Shown here one piece after another: positions 9,205 through 18,067 of a stretch of 64,000 bases of DNA. Within the stretch, counting starts at the first letter, position 1. Each line of letters starts with the position of its first letter. The notes beneath the pieces are model-generated. The model saw only the letters and a list, made by a program, of their open reading frames with translations. It was not told the origin of the DNA and did no database searches. The translations under genes were made by a program, and so were the position numbers. Origin of the DNA: Paenibacillus ihumii (GTDB lineage: Bacteria; Bacillota; Bacilli; Paenibacillales; Paenibacillaceae); contig NZ_LN884299.1 in assembly GCF_001403875.1 (NCBI RefSeq), positions 3,685,674 through 3,749,673 of the forward strand, given 5' to 3'.

Positions 9205-9252
9205 TCAAAAAAACTGACTACAACGAGCCGCCGTCCGCCGTTATAGTCAGTT
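9205..9252 (-). terminator. Terminator downstream of the effector-binding gene
   Basis: On the minus strand AACTGACTATAACG pairs with CGTTGTAGTCAGTT (one mismatch) and is followed by a T-run. It lies about 45 nt after the stop at 9295. Confidence 0.85.
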
Positions 9253-9294
9253 CATATTTGTCTATCATAGGTTCATAACATTAACATATCCGAG

Positions 9295-9954
9295 CTAATT
9301 CAACGCAATATAAATGTGGATTTCTGCATTGTCCATATCCCCGCCGCTTTGGTACTCTTCAAAATCACTAGTAAATTTTCTGTCCAGCTCCATCGACCAC
9401 AGCTTCGTCCAAAATTCGGCCACCGCATGCTCCACATGACCACGGATAATAAATTTTGCATATTTCCCTGCTGGGATCGTTTCGATCTGGAGCTCTGCGG
9501 AACTTTGTGAGACAGGAGTAGAAGCCGCCGCTTGTTCCGTGCCATGCGCTGTCCCTTGCACACTTCCATGTTCTGCTACTTGTTCAGTCACTTGTTCAGT
9601 CACTTGTTCAGTCACTTGTTCAGTCACTTGTTCAGTCGCTTGGTCTGTTCTTTGTTCAGTCAGATACTGCCCGGCTGGGGCTGACTGCAGAGAAGACGGC
9701 AGTTGCCCAGGACCTTCAATTTCACAGCATACCAACACATCATATGCAACACTATTCCCATCCAGCTCATAGTGGGTGTACAAGCCGATGCTTTTATCAT
9801 TCCTTTTGCCAGGAATCGACGGGTAGATGCCATCCTGATAAAACCGCTGCCAGAGCCCGCCTATACTGCTGCTCATATTCGGATCACCGTTACTAGTTCT
9901 GATCCGCAGTCCTGCGACTGTTTTTTCCTCTACATGCACGATTTCATAATTCAT
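9295..9954 (-). CDS. GyrI-like/AraC-type effector-binding domain protein with repeat insert
   Basis: 219 residues. The N-terminal half (VHVEEKTVAGLRIRTSN...IGGLWQRFY...GLYTHYELDG) and the C-terminal half (IPAGKYAKFIIRGHVEHAVAEFW...EYQSGG...EIHIYIALN) together make one stand-alone effector-binding (GyrI-like) domain, which binds small hydrophobic or drug-like ligands. Between the halves, at about residues 92-150, sits a low-complexity insert containing five TEQV units and further Glu/Gln/Ala-rich sequence. The insert is coded by a 12-bp tandem repeat at 9576-9662 and falls in what should be a surface loop. It follows the WYL regulator by 93 nt; regulator plus effector-binding protein pairs of this kind are common. 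Confidence 0.8.
   Translation of the reverse strand: MNYEIVHVEEKTVAGLRIRTSNGDPNMSSSIGGLWQRFYQDGIYPSIPGKRNDKSIGLYTHYELDGNSVAYDVLVCCEIEGPGQLPSSLQSAPAGQYLTEQRTDQATEQVTEQVTEQVTEQVTEQVAEHGSVQGTAHGTEQAAASTPVSQSSAELQIETIPAGKYAKFIIRGHVEHAVAEFWTKLWSMELDRKFTSDFEEYQSGGDMDNAEIHIYIALN
9576..9662. repeat. 12-bp tandem repeat inside the effector-binding gene
   Basis: At least five head-to-tail copies of ACTTGTTCAGTC (TEQV on the minus strand), with degenerate copies on both sides. The period is a multiple of three, so copy-number change keeps the frame. Confidence 0.9.
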
Positions 9955-10047
9955 ATGCTGTACCTCTTTTCAGTGGGATATTGAGGCCAGTATAGCAGCA
10001 CTAATTAGACAACAGCATGTCATATTATAAAAGCAAGTTTTATAAAT

Positions 10048-10950
10048 TTATAAATACTTCCGCAAGCTCGCCTCCAGCCTTTCCCGTATGATGTCCCGCA
10101 CATGCTTGGGCTCTATAATCTCTGCGTCCTGACCATAGGACATGATGTACCCGTACACCCACTCATCCTCGACATAATTCACCTTTACTATAAAGCTTCC
10201 GTCTGGATTCTTGGTTATGCCCTCCTGATCGAATTCGTCATAAACCCTGTAAGCCATTCTAGACTCGATCCTTAGAACAAGCTCCACCTTCCTATGGTTC
10301 ATACTCGAAGGATAGTCCCAAATATCCTTTGGCACCTCTCTTGCAAAGGTCTCTTTGGAGCAAGCTGCGTTCTTAATTCGGCTAACCTTAAACATTCTAA
10401 AGTCATTTTTTAACCTGCAAAATCCATAGATGTACCAGCCCTGCCCTTTAAAAATCAGCTTTAAAGGCTCTACGCGCCTCTCGGTTTTTTCACCATTGGA
10501 ACTATAGTAGTTAAAGGTCACTATATTTCTACTTAAAATCGCTGTTTTCAGCAGGTTGAACCTCTCCTGCTCCGCAGCATCAGAGCCCCATCTGGAGAAA
10601 TGAACATCTATCCAGCTCGTGGAATTTTTGTTGAAGATCGCAGCGAGCTTATTCAGCACAGGCTCTACGTCTGGCACATTTAAAGCATTCAAGCCTTGGA
10701 GCGATGAGAGGATATCTACCTGCTCCTTGTCTGACAGCATCGATTTGCCCAGCACAAACTGATCCAGCAGACGAATGCCGCCCCCTTTTCCCTTATTCGT
10801 ATACACGGGAATGCCTGCCGCGCTCAGTGTGTCTATATCCCGATAAATCGTCCGCTGAGATACTTCGAACTGCTCCGCTAACTGCTTGGCGGTTACCTGC
10901 TTTTTCTCTAATAAAATATACACAATTTCAAGCAGCCTGTTTATTTGCAT
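10048..10950 (-). CDS. YafY-type transcriptional regulator (HTH + WYL)
   Basis: 300 residues. The N-terminal winged helix reads QLAEQFEVSQRTIYRDIDTLSAAGIPV. The WYL domain at about residues 140-215 contains FNYYSSNGEKTERRVEPLKL and the namesake GWYIYGF, and a WCX-like domain ends the protein. WYL domains bind ligands or nucleic acids and control DNA binding. ATG is preceded by GGGGGAG at 5 nt. It is co-directional with the effector-binding gene, which it probably controls together with itself. Confidence 0.9.
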   Translation of the reverse strand: MQINRLLEIVYILLEKKQVTAKQLAEQFEVSQRTIYRDIDTLSAAGIPVYTNKGKGGGIRLLDQFVLGKSMLSDKEQVDILSSLQGLNALNVPDVEPVLNKLAAIFNKNSTSWIDVHFSRWGSDAAEQERFNLLKTAILSRNIVTFNYYSSNGEKTERRVEPLKLIFKGQGWYIYGFCRLKNDFRMFKVSRIKNAACSKETFAREVPKDIWDYPSSMNHRKVELVLRIESRMAYRVYDEFDQEGITKNPDGSFIVKVNYVEDEWVYGYIMSYGQDAEIIEPKHVRDIIRERLEASLRKYL

Positions 10951-11094
10951 ATGTACTCCCCCTGCTTATTTTAACAAAACGTAAATGGGAATATATTGCT
11001 CCTTGTCACGAAGCTGTAACCTCAAAAATAATTTTACGTATAAAGATGTAAACATACTTTGTCAATCAACCATAGAAATTGAGGGAATCCTACG

Positions 11095-13485
11095 ATGAAT
11101 GAGGTAATTGCGGTTCAAGCCGATACATGGTATCAGAAAGCGGAGCAACTGGCGGCCCGGTATTTGGCATCCCTTCAGCAGCGGGTAATGGATCACAGTG
11201 ATCTGCAAGCCCTGACGGCCGATATCCATTTGTGGAAAAAGAGACATGTCCCTCCCCCCTGGCATGCCAGGCTTTCACTTGGCAGCAAGCTCCCTGATGC
11301 TCCGGGCTATCACAAGTATATCGGTTGGCTGAACCGAACTGGTAAGCTGGACGATTATCTGGATCGAAGCATCTCCTATATTTATTTGCGCGATCTGGGC
11401 AAAGCTCTGGATTCTCCCGACACCCGGGCCCGTATCGAACGAACAACAGCAGATGTGAAAAAATATCTGCTTAAATCCCCCGGTACCCATCATGATCAGC
11501 CTGAATTTATGAGTCTGGCCGGGCTGTACCGCTGGGCGCAGAAGGAGGACATTGAGGACGCCGCAATCTGGCTGATCCACAAGCTGAACAGCGTCTCCTC
11601 CCATCTTCCTGAGAAAATGGACGCAGAGCATGTCCAGCGAAAATTGATGAAGATCATTCTCGGGGTAGTCCTTCATGCCATAGAAGAGATGGACGACACG
11701 CTACCGGCTGACGAGCGCTCCAGACAGCTGGATGAAGCGGTCCGGCTCGGCTACTCCTATGGCCTGACCTATCCTTTTATTGACGATCTCTTGGATTCCG
11801 ATATTTTGAATACCGCGGAGAAGCAGCAGTATTCGCGTATGATCAGAACCGCATTGCTGACCGGCTCTGTTCCAGAGCCCGGAGAGTGGAGCGGTGAGCA
11901 CGGGGATTTCATCCATTACGTATATTCGGAGCTTCGGGAAGCTTTTGAATATATTAAGGGCTGCCAGCGGCCCGAAGCCATCCATGTTTTTTTTGAGCAA
12001 TCCTATGTGTTTTTTCATGCTCAGGAGCTGGATCGCAGCAAGGTGCTCGCGAATTCCGCATACACCAACGAGGAGCTGTACCTCCCTGTAATTTTGAAAT
12101 CCTCATCCTCCCGGTTAATCGTACGTTCCGTCATTGGCGCTTCCGAGGATGAAGGCTTTGAGCAGCGAACATTCTATTACGGGATCTACAACCAGCTCGC
12201 GGATGATTTTGCGGATATGTTCGAGGATATGGAGGCTGGAGCGGTGACGCCTTATACGTATTTTCTAAAATACCGCGGGCTGCGCCCGGACCTGATTAAT
12301 CCCTATGAGCTATACTGGACAGTTATTTCCTACCTGATCCATGATGTGTACCATTCGGATGCGAAGACCCGCGAGGTCATCCTGGACCGTGCCATTAACG
12401 GGTTAAAACGCTGCAAGAAGCGCCTCGGGACAGAAAAGTACAACGAGATCATGAACATCTTTGCCTCGGGAAACCCGGAATTCAACCGGCTCGTCCAGCA
12501 AATGGTTCAGCAAGCGGAAGACGTAGACTTTCTTGATAAGCTGCTTCGGGATCAGGTGGTCACCGTCCTAAGAAACAGCCGTACAGAGAAAGAAGGCTTC
12601 ATCAACACGATCCATACCGTTCGCCAGCAGATTAATCAGCAATTGCAGATTGCCAAAGCCAGCGGAATTTCCGGCGGGATGGCCTCCGCTGCAGAAGCGC
12701 TGATCGATGCTGCAAATTACAGCCTTCAGGGCGATGGCAAGCGCCTGAGGCCCATCCTGACCTGGGTTATGGGCGTGAACGAATATGGGCTGCAGGCTTC
12801 GGCGATTATGCCGCTGCTGAAATCATTGGAATATATGCATACGGCCTCTTTGATTTTCGATGATCTGCCTTCACAGGATAATGCCTCTACCCGGCGCGGA
12901 CGGCCGACTCTGCACCAGATCCATAACAGTGCCACTGCAGAGCTAACCGGCCTGTACCTCATTCAAAAAGCGGTTGAAGAGCAATCATCCCTAAGCGGAT
13001 TCGATCCCGCAGCCGTTCTTGCCTTGATTCGATATTCCTCGCAAAAAGCAGGGGAAATCTGTATGGGGCAGGCGATGGATTTGGATTCCAGAGGAAAAGC
13101 GTTAACGCTGGAGCAGCTGAACACGATTTGCTTCTACAAAACAGGGATCGCTTTTGAGGCTTGTCTTGTGATGCCAGCGATTCTCGCTCAGGCCAAGGAA
13201 TCGGAAATTGCATCTTTAAAGAAATATGCCTATCATGCAGGGATTGCCTTTCAGATTAAGGACGATTTGCTGGACTCGGAAGGCGAAATGAGCCTATTGG
13301 GCAAGCCAGTCCGCCAGGATGTTGATAACAACAATTCAACCTTTGTAACTCTGCTCGGCCAGGATGGGGCCCGGAGGGCGATGTGGGATCACTACTGCCT
13401 GGCCATGGAGAGCTTGCACGAAATGCCGCGAAGCAGCGTCTTCCTAAAGCATTTATTGAATTATATGATTAGCAGGGATAAATGA
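11095..13485 (+). CDS. Two-module isoprenoid synthase: novel N-terminal module + polyprenyl diphosphate synthase
   Basis: 796 residues, more than twice the usual ~300 of a prenyl diphosphate synthase. The C-terminal ~290 residues are a canonical class I trans-prenyltransferase: GDGKRLRPIL (IPP binding, about 545), first Asp-rich motif DDLPSQD at 589-595 followed by RRGRP, KTG, and second Asp-rich motif DDLLD at 723-727. The residue five before the first motif is Ala rather than an aromatic, which in related enzymes allows products longer than C15. The N-terminal ~480 residues are all-helical and I do not recognise the family, but they contain two DDxxD motifs, DDLLD at 230-234 and DDFAD at 370-374, spaced 140 residues apart (134 in the C-terminal module). 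That suggests a second class I isoprenoid-synthase fold, perhaps a cyclase fed by the prenyltransferase. The gene stands alone with its own terminator. Confidence 0.85.
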   Translation: MNEVIAVQADTWYQKAEQLAARYLASLQQRVMDHSDLQALTADIHLWKKRHVPPPWHARLSLGSKLPDAPGYHKYIGWLNRTGKLDDYLDRSISYIYLRDLGKALDSPDTRARIERTTADVKKYLLKSPGTHHDQPEFMSLAGLYRWAQKEDIEDAAIWLIHKLNSVSSHLPEKMDAEHVQRKLMKIILGVVLHAIEEMDDTLPADERSRQLDEAVRLGYSYGLTYPFIDDLLDSDILNTAEKQQYSRMIRTALLTGSVPEPGEWSGEHGDFIHYVYSELREAFEYIKGCQRPEAIHVFFEQSYVFFHAQELDRSKVLANSAYTNEELYLPVILKSSSSRLIVRSVIGASEDEGFEQRTFYYGIYNQLADDFADMFEDMEAGAVTPYTYFLKYRGLRPDLINPYELYWTVISYLIHDVYHSDAKTREVILDRAINGLKRCKKRLGTEKYNEIMNIFASGNPEFNRLVQQMVQQAEDVDFLDKLLRDQVVTVLRNSRTEKEGFINTIHTVRQQINQQLQIAKASGISGGMASAAEALIDAANYSLQGDGKRLRPILTWVMGVNEYGLQASAIMPLLKSLEYMHTASLIFDDLPSQDNASTRRGRPTLHQIHNSATAELTGLYLIQKAVEEQSSLSGFDPAAVLALIRYSSQKAGEICMGQAMDLDSRGKALTLEQLNTICFYKTGIAFEACLVMPAILAQAKESEIASLKKYAYHAGIAFQIKDDLLDSEGEMSLLGKPVRQDVDNNNSTFVTLLGQDGARRAMWDHYCLAMESLHEMPRSSVFLKHLLNYMISRDK

Positions 13486-13487
13486 GC

Positions 13488-13520
13488 GAAAACCTCCGAG
13501 ACCGGAGGTTTTTTCTTTTA
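13488..13520 (+). terminator. Terminator of the isoprenoid synthase gene
   Basis: AACCTCC-GAGACC-GGAGGTT stem followed by TTTTCTTTT, directly after the stop codon. Confidence 0.9.
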
Positions 13521-13652
13521 GTATGACAATTCATAACATGGCTAGATTCATGAACTTGGCTTTCTCTGAATGTTAATTCTCTCTATATTGCCAACAGTGG
13601 CAAGCTTTCTTAGTTCAATGTAATGAAGCCAGGTTTTGAATTGTACTCATCT

Positions 13653-14039
13653 TCAACCGTCACGCAAAATCAGCTGAACAAACATCCTGTCCGCCTCAGC
13701 AAACTCAAAAGACTCCAGCTCCTTTTTCTCCGCCCAGCGGTATTCATCATGGTCGGCTAAAATAATGGTCCCCGCCGCATATCTTGCTCTCCACGCGAAC
13801 AGCCGGATGTGCAGCTCTCCGTACCAATGATCATTGACGCCGACATAGGCATAAGGCTCAATTTCAATGTTCATTTCCTCTTTAAGCTCCCGGCGGAGGC
13901 AATCTTCGCCGGATTCGCCTTCCTCGATCTTTCCGCCTGGAAATTCCCACAGCCCTGCTTGAGATTTCCCTTTTTTTCTCCGTGCTATCAGCAGTTGCCC
14001 TAGTTCATTCTCGATGATCGCCGCCGCTACTTGGATCAT
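13653..14039 (-). CDS. MutT-type Nudix hydrolase
   Basis: 128 residues. The Nudix box is complete: GGKIEEGESGEDCLRRELKEEMNI (G-x5-E-x7-REL-x-EE), at about residues 34-58. Preceding VAAAIIENELGQLLIARRKKGKSQAGLWEFPGG is typical of the MutT / 8-oxo-dGTP diphosphatase group, which cleans oxidised nucleotides or hydrolyses related diphosphates. Substrate cannot be assigned without biochemistry. The gene is convergent with the isoprenoid synthase; the 130 bp between the terminator and the stop codon contain nothing I can name. Confidence 0.88.
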   Translation of the reverse strand: MIQVAAAIIENELGQLLIARRKKGKSQAGLWEFPGGKIEEGESGEDCLRRELKEEMNIEIEPYAYVGVNDHWYGELHIRLFAWRARYAAGTIILADHDEYRWAEKKELESFEFAEADRMFVQLILRDG

Positions 14040-14185
14040 GACGTCCCTTCACCTCACAGAAATTCTGGAATAATTCAAATCAATACAGCAGTACTACTCA
14101 TAGTGTCGCTTTTCCGGGCTTTCCATGCAAATTTTCGGGTTTTTGGTTCAAATTTCGGGGGTTCAAAATAAAATATGCCGCCATA

Positions 14186-14240
14186 CCCAAAAGCACACCT
14201 CCTCTAATCAGACCAGCTGATCAGCAGAAGGTGTGCCGTA
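14186..14240 (-). terminator. Terminator downstream of the EamA transporter
   Basis: Minus-strand GGCACACCTTCT pairs with AGAGGAGGTGTGC across a loop and is followed by TTTT; the hairpin starts about 20 nt after the stop codon. Confidence 0.8.
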
Positions 14241-14260
14241 GGGGACTAGAAACACGAAGT

Positions 14261-15250
14261 CTAAGTCAAACGCCCCGCCGCTCTTGCTCTCATCTTATAG
14301 AGCTCTGGCAGCATAACTCCGAAAAGAACGATGACTACGCCGCACCATTGCAGCATCGTCACATGCTCGTGAAGGACGAAGGAGGAGAGCAGGACGGCAA
14401 CCGGCAGCTCTGCGGCACCTAGTATTCCCGCCATGCCCTCGCCGATATGAGGGACGCCGACCGCAAACAGCACCGGAGGTATGAAGGCTCCAAACAAGCC
14501 TAGCAGGAAGCCGAACAGCAGCAGCTGGCTCCACAGCAAGCCATTAAACAAGAAATACGGCGGAAACAGGATGAATACCAGCACCAGTCCGCCTGTGATC
14601 ATCCAGGCGCTGCGATAGGCCGGGTGAACCGTCGGCATCGCTTTGCCGCTGAATAGAATAAACAGGGTGTAGCTGACAGCAGCTAGCAATCCCAGCGCAA
14701 TGCCGATCGCGGGGAAATCACCCGTTTTTTGCTCTATAAGGCCAGCCGCGAACAGTGTGCCTCCCAGAAGCAATGCGAGCGTTAACAGCGTAATCCCGTT
14801 AGGACGCTGCCGTTTGCTGACAGCTTGAATCAGGACGCTGATCCACGTAAATTGAAACAGCAGCACAATTGCCAGCGAAGCCGGAATATAACGCAGCGAC
14901 TGATAGTAGAGCAGTCCCGTGATCGCCGTCGGCGTACCGGCCAGCATCAGCAGCAGCCGATGCTTCCAGGACAGCTTGGACGAACGGCCAGCTGAATTCT
15001 CCGGCTTTGCAGAACCTGCTGCAGCCCCCTCCGCTGTTCGTCGCGGACTGCCCTGCCCCGGCATGTTACGCCGTTCCTTCCATGCGGTATATATCGCCAG
15101 CAGCCAGGCGAGAATGCATCCCGTCAACAGCTGCGTCCCGACCACCTCGCCAAGCTGATATCCTTGACCATAAGCGAGTACAACGATGGTCGATAACACG
15201 CCATAGCTGCTCGCTCCAATGAATACAGATAGAAAGTACTTCATTTTCAT
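14261..15250 (-). CDS. DMT-superfamily (EamA) transporter
   Basis: About 329 residues with ten predicted hydrophobic segments in two EamA repeats, typical of drug/metabolite transporters of the inner membrane. The first repeat begins MKYFLSVFIGASSYGVLSTIVVLAYGQG and the second carries GEGMAGILGAAELPVAVLLSSFVLHEHVTMLQWCGVVIVLFG, the usual C-terminal motif. A charged loop of about 30 residues (RRNMPGQGSPRRTAEGAAAG...) follows the second segment. The ATG at 15250 has GAGGAGG 11 nt upstream, so a longer frame reaching 15334 is not needed. Substrate is unknown. Confidence 0.87.
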   Translation of the reverse strand: MKMKYFLSVFIGASSYGVLSTIVVLAYGQGYQLGEVVGTQLLTGCILAWLLAIYTAWKERRNMPGQGSPRRTAEGAAAGSAKPENSAGRSSKLSWKHRLLLMLAGTPTAITGLLYYQSLRYIPASLAIVLLFQFTWISVLIQAVSKRQRPNGITLLTLALLLGGTLFAAGLIEQKTGDFPAIGIALGLLAAVSYTLFILFSGKAMPTVHPAYRSAWMITGGLVLVFILFPPYFLFNGLLWSQLLLFGFLLGLFGAFIPPVLFAVGVPHIGEGMAGILGAAELPVAVLLSSFVLHEHVTMLQWCGVVIVLFGVMLPELYKMRARAAGRLT

Positions 15251-15594
15251 TTTTTGCACATCCTCCTCACATCGCCGACTGAAATAAATAAGCCCGGAAA
15301 CGCAAAAAATCCCAGCTCCGAAATAAGAATCCATTAAAGCATTCTCATTCTCGTAGCTAGGAAGTTACGGCTTCCAGTAGAAACCCTCGCTCCGATCTTC
15401 CAGCTTATTTAGCGAGGTTATACGAAAATCTATGCGATTGTCACGCTCGTTCCTGGCGCTGCAGCAAACCACAACGAAATAACCAAAACACATCTTACAC
15501 GACAAGCTCAATACTGTCAATACTTTGAATACATCCCGCACACTCTGATCATCCTTATCGGTAATATAGTATGAATCCAAAAGTTATGAATCCG

Positions 15595-15655
15595 ATAAAA
15601 ATCCCCCAAGCCGTGCACGGGTTCCAGGAACCTAATGCCTTGCTTGGGGGATTGC
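15595..15655 (-). terminator. Terminator of the pyruvate kinase gene
   Basis: AATCCCCCAAGC and GCTTGGGGGATT form a 12-bp perfect stem around a long loop, followed on the minus strand by TTTAT; it lies 55 nt after the stop codon. Confidence 0.85.
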
Positions 15656-15709
15656 AATTGGCTTGCCGGAATAATTCCCTTCATGTATGGCCTAGGCCTA
15701 AGGAAACGT

Positions 15710-17134
15710 TCATTTAGCCTGGACCTGCTGAATCTGAATCAGGTTGGTCGTGCCTGCCTGACCCAGCGGCAAACCAGCAGACAATACAACGGTGTCGCCC
15801 GCGTTCACATAGCCTGTCTTCAGCGCAAGCTGAATCGCTGTGTCGAACATTTCGTCCGTGGTCGCTACATGCTCACCCAGGAAGGGAAAGACGCCCGATA
15901 ACAGGCAGACCGCAGGCAGCACATGAGGATTATAGGTTATCGCGAGGATCGGTGCCTTGGGGCGATACTTGGATACCATCCGGGCCGTAAAGCCGCTCTC
16001 GGTCGAGGTGATGACCGCTTTGGCATCAAGCTCCAGCGAGGCGCTTACAGCGCCCTGGCTGATCACTTCCGTAATGTTGGTGGCATGCTGGGCTCTTTTC
16101 CGGTTAAATTGCTCCCGATAGTCGATCGTGGCTTCCGCCTGGCGAGCCACCCTGGCCATCGTCTGCACGGACTGAACCGGATATTTTCCCGCCGCCGACT
16201 CTCCCGAGAGCATGACTACATCCGCCCCCTGCATTACAGCGTTATAGACGTCACTGACCTCTGCCCGTGTCGGACGCGGATTGACCTGCATCGATTCCAG
16301 CATATGTGTCGCAACGATGACCGGTTTGCCGGCCCTATTGCATTTGTCGATCATTTCCTTCTGCATCGCCGGAACGTTCTCCACGGGAACCTCTACGCCG
16401 AGATCGCCCCGCGCTACCATAATGCCGTCGGAAGCCTCAATAATATCGTCCAGCTCCAGGACGCCCTCCTCGTTCTCGATCTTGGATATAATCTGCACAT
16501 GCCCGGCGCCGCGCTCCTCCAGAATCCTCCGCACCTCGCGGATATCATCGCCCTTCCGGACGAAGGATACCGCGATCATCTCGACCTTCTGCTCCAGGCC
16601 AAAGCCGATATGACGGATATCCCTTTCCGTCACGCCCGGCAGAGTCGTATGAATTCCGGGAAGGTTCACGCCTTTACGCGGCTTAAGCTGGCCTCCGCTC
16701 TTGATGAGGCAGCGAATTTCCGTGCCTGCAGCCTCGATAACGCTCAGCTCGATGAGGCCATCATCGATCAGAATGCGGTCATTCTTCCGTACGACCGAGG
16801 GCATCTCCGCGTAATTGACTGAAATTCGGCACGAATCGCCTTCTATTTCCTCGGTTGTCAGAATCAACTCCTCGCCGGCCGTTAAGCGGCAGGACGCTTC
16901 CTTCAGCTTGCCGATGCGTACCTCCGGCCCCTTGATATCCATCATAACCGGGATATACGCGTTCAACTCCTTCGCTGCCTCGCGAAGGCGCCGAATCCGG
17001 CCTGCATGCTCATCCGGATCCCCATGCGCCATATTCAAGCGGGCCACGGTCATGCCGGCCTGAATCATCTCCTTCAGAGTCTCTGCCGTATCGCAGGCCG
17101 GTCCAAGCGTGCAAATGATTTTTGTCCGCAGCAT
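15710..17134 (-). CDS. pyk: Pyruvate kinase, short form
   Basis: 474 residues, lacking the ~110-residue C-terminal PEP-utiliser-like extension found in the B. subtilis enzyme. It converts phosphoenolpyruvate and ADP to pyruvate and ATP. Recognisable elements: RTKIICTLGPA at the N-terminus, MVARLNMAHG, MDIKGPEVRIG, the catalytic Lys in IISKIENEEGV, the metal site IMVARGDLGVEVP and PRPTRAEVSDVYNAV. Several usually invariant positions differ slightly (ATHMLESM instead of ATQMLDSM; NMAHG for NFSHG), which suggests a divergent paralogue rather than the housekeeping copy, though this cannot be decided here. The gene stands alone. Confidence 0.92.
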   Translation of the reverse strand: MLRTKIICTLGPACDTAETLKEMIQAGMTVARLNMAHGDPDEHAGRIRRLREAAKELNAYIPVMMDIKGPEVRIGKLKEASCRLTAGEELILTTEEIEGDSCRISVNYAEMPSVVRKNDRILIDDGLIELSVIEAAGTEIRCLIKSGGQLKPRKGVNLPGIHTTLPGVTERDIRHIGFGLEQKVEMIAVSFVRKGDDIREVRRILEERGAGHVQIISKIENEEGVLELDDIIEASDGIMVARGDLGVEVPVENVPAMQKEMIDKCNRAGKPVIVATHMLESMQVNPRPTRAEVSDVYNAVMQGADVVMLSGESAAGKYPVQSVQTMARVARQAEATIDYREQFNRKRAQHATNITEVISQGAVSASLELDAKAVITSTESGFTARMVSKYRPKAPILAITYNPHVLPAVCLLSGVFPFLGEHVATTDEMFDTAIQLALKTGYVNAGDTVVLSAGLPLGQAGTTNLIQIQQVQAK

Positions 17135-17515
17135 GATCTTCCTCCTTCTTCTGAACTTGCCATATTATATTCATTACCCTAAAACTCGATTTTGGCCGCT
17201 AACAGGCTTTAATTTCGCCTCCACACCGGTTCGGAGTGCCGGAACGGCAAGCTCTGCTATGCGCCCGCGCCCTAAATCAAAATGAACTAAACATTAGTAT
17301 CCCGCCGCGAAGGATTTTCATGAATCGGTCTGTCAATCCCAAAGCCTGAGCTTCCTAAACTTTACGACCAAAGAATGAGAAGGCAGCCCTGCGCAAACAG
17401 AACAGTGCATATCCATTAGAACGATGTATACTTTGAAGCAGCCAGAAAAATATTTTTCATAAGAAATGAACTTTTCGCCGGGGTCATGACTCTTATAGGG
17501 GAGCGAGGTGAAGCA

Positions 17516-18067
17516 ATGAATGCGGTTCGATATGTAAAGAAAGCAAAAAAGGGGAATAAGGAGGCGCTGCTCCAATTAATTATGGCCGAGAAGGACGACT
17601 ATTACCGGCTTGCGCTCACCTATATGGGAAATTCGCATGACGCCATGGACGCCATGGAGGAGATGATCGTCAGATTATACGAGAACATCGGCCAGCTTAA
17701 GAAAGCGGAATCCTTCTACAGCTGGAGCAGAACGATTCTGGTGAACAGCTGCAAAGCCTTGCTTCGCAAGCGGCAGCAGCTGGTGCTGCTGGATGATGCG
17801 GGGGCGGACGGCCGATCTGCAGCGGAGCATGCACCGCCAGGCGATCCTTATCGGTACACCGATCAGCAAATGGATATCCGGCAAATGCTGCTTCATTTGA
17901 ACGAGCAGCAGCAGGAAGCGATCCAATTGAAATATTGGCATGATCTTGATTACCAGACGATCGCGGAGATGACGAACGTGCCGGTGGGAACTGTGAAATC
18001 CCGGATTTTTCAAGGGCTTAAGAAACTGAGAGAGCTCTATGGAGGTGAAGCTGATGAATCACGTTGA
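17516..18067 (+). CDS. ECF-type RNA polymerase sigma factor
   Basis: 183 residues. Region 2 is visible as YYRLALTYMGNSHDAMDAMEEMIVRLYENI and region 4 as HLNEQQQEAIQLKYWHDLDYQTIAEMTNVPVGTVKSRIFQGLKKL. It directs RNA polymerase to a regulon that probably includes its own operon. The ATG at 17516 has GAGGTG 5 nt upstream and is preferred over one 30 nt earlier. Its 3' end overlaps the downstream anti-sigma-like gene by 14 nt, so the two are translationally coupled. About 350 bp upstream (17135-17515) contain no gene that I can see. Confidence 0.92.
   Translation: MNAVRYVKKAKKGNKEALLQLIMAEKDDYYRLALTYMGNSHDAMDAMEEMIVRLYENIGQLKKAESFYSWSRTILVNSCKALLRKRQQLVLLDDAGADGRSAAEHAPPGDPYRYTDQQMDIRQMLLHLNEQQQEAIQLKYWHDLDYQTIAEMTNVPVGTVKSRIFQGLKKLRELYGGEADESR

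Noticed and set aside
15365..15580. 71-codon minus-strand frame upstream of the EamA gene
   Set aside because: No ribosome binding site, no recognisable domain, and it lies beside a terminator for the opposite neighbour.
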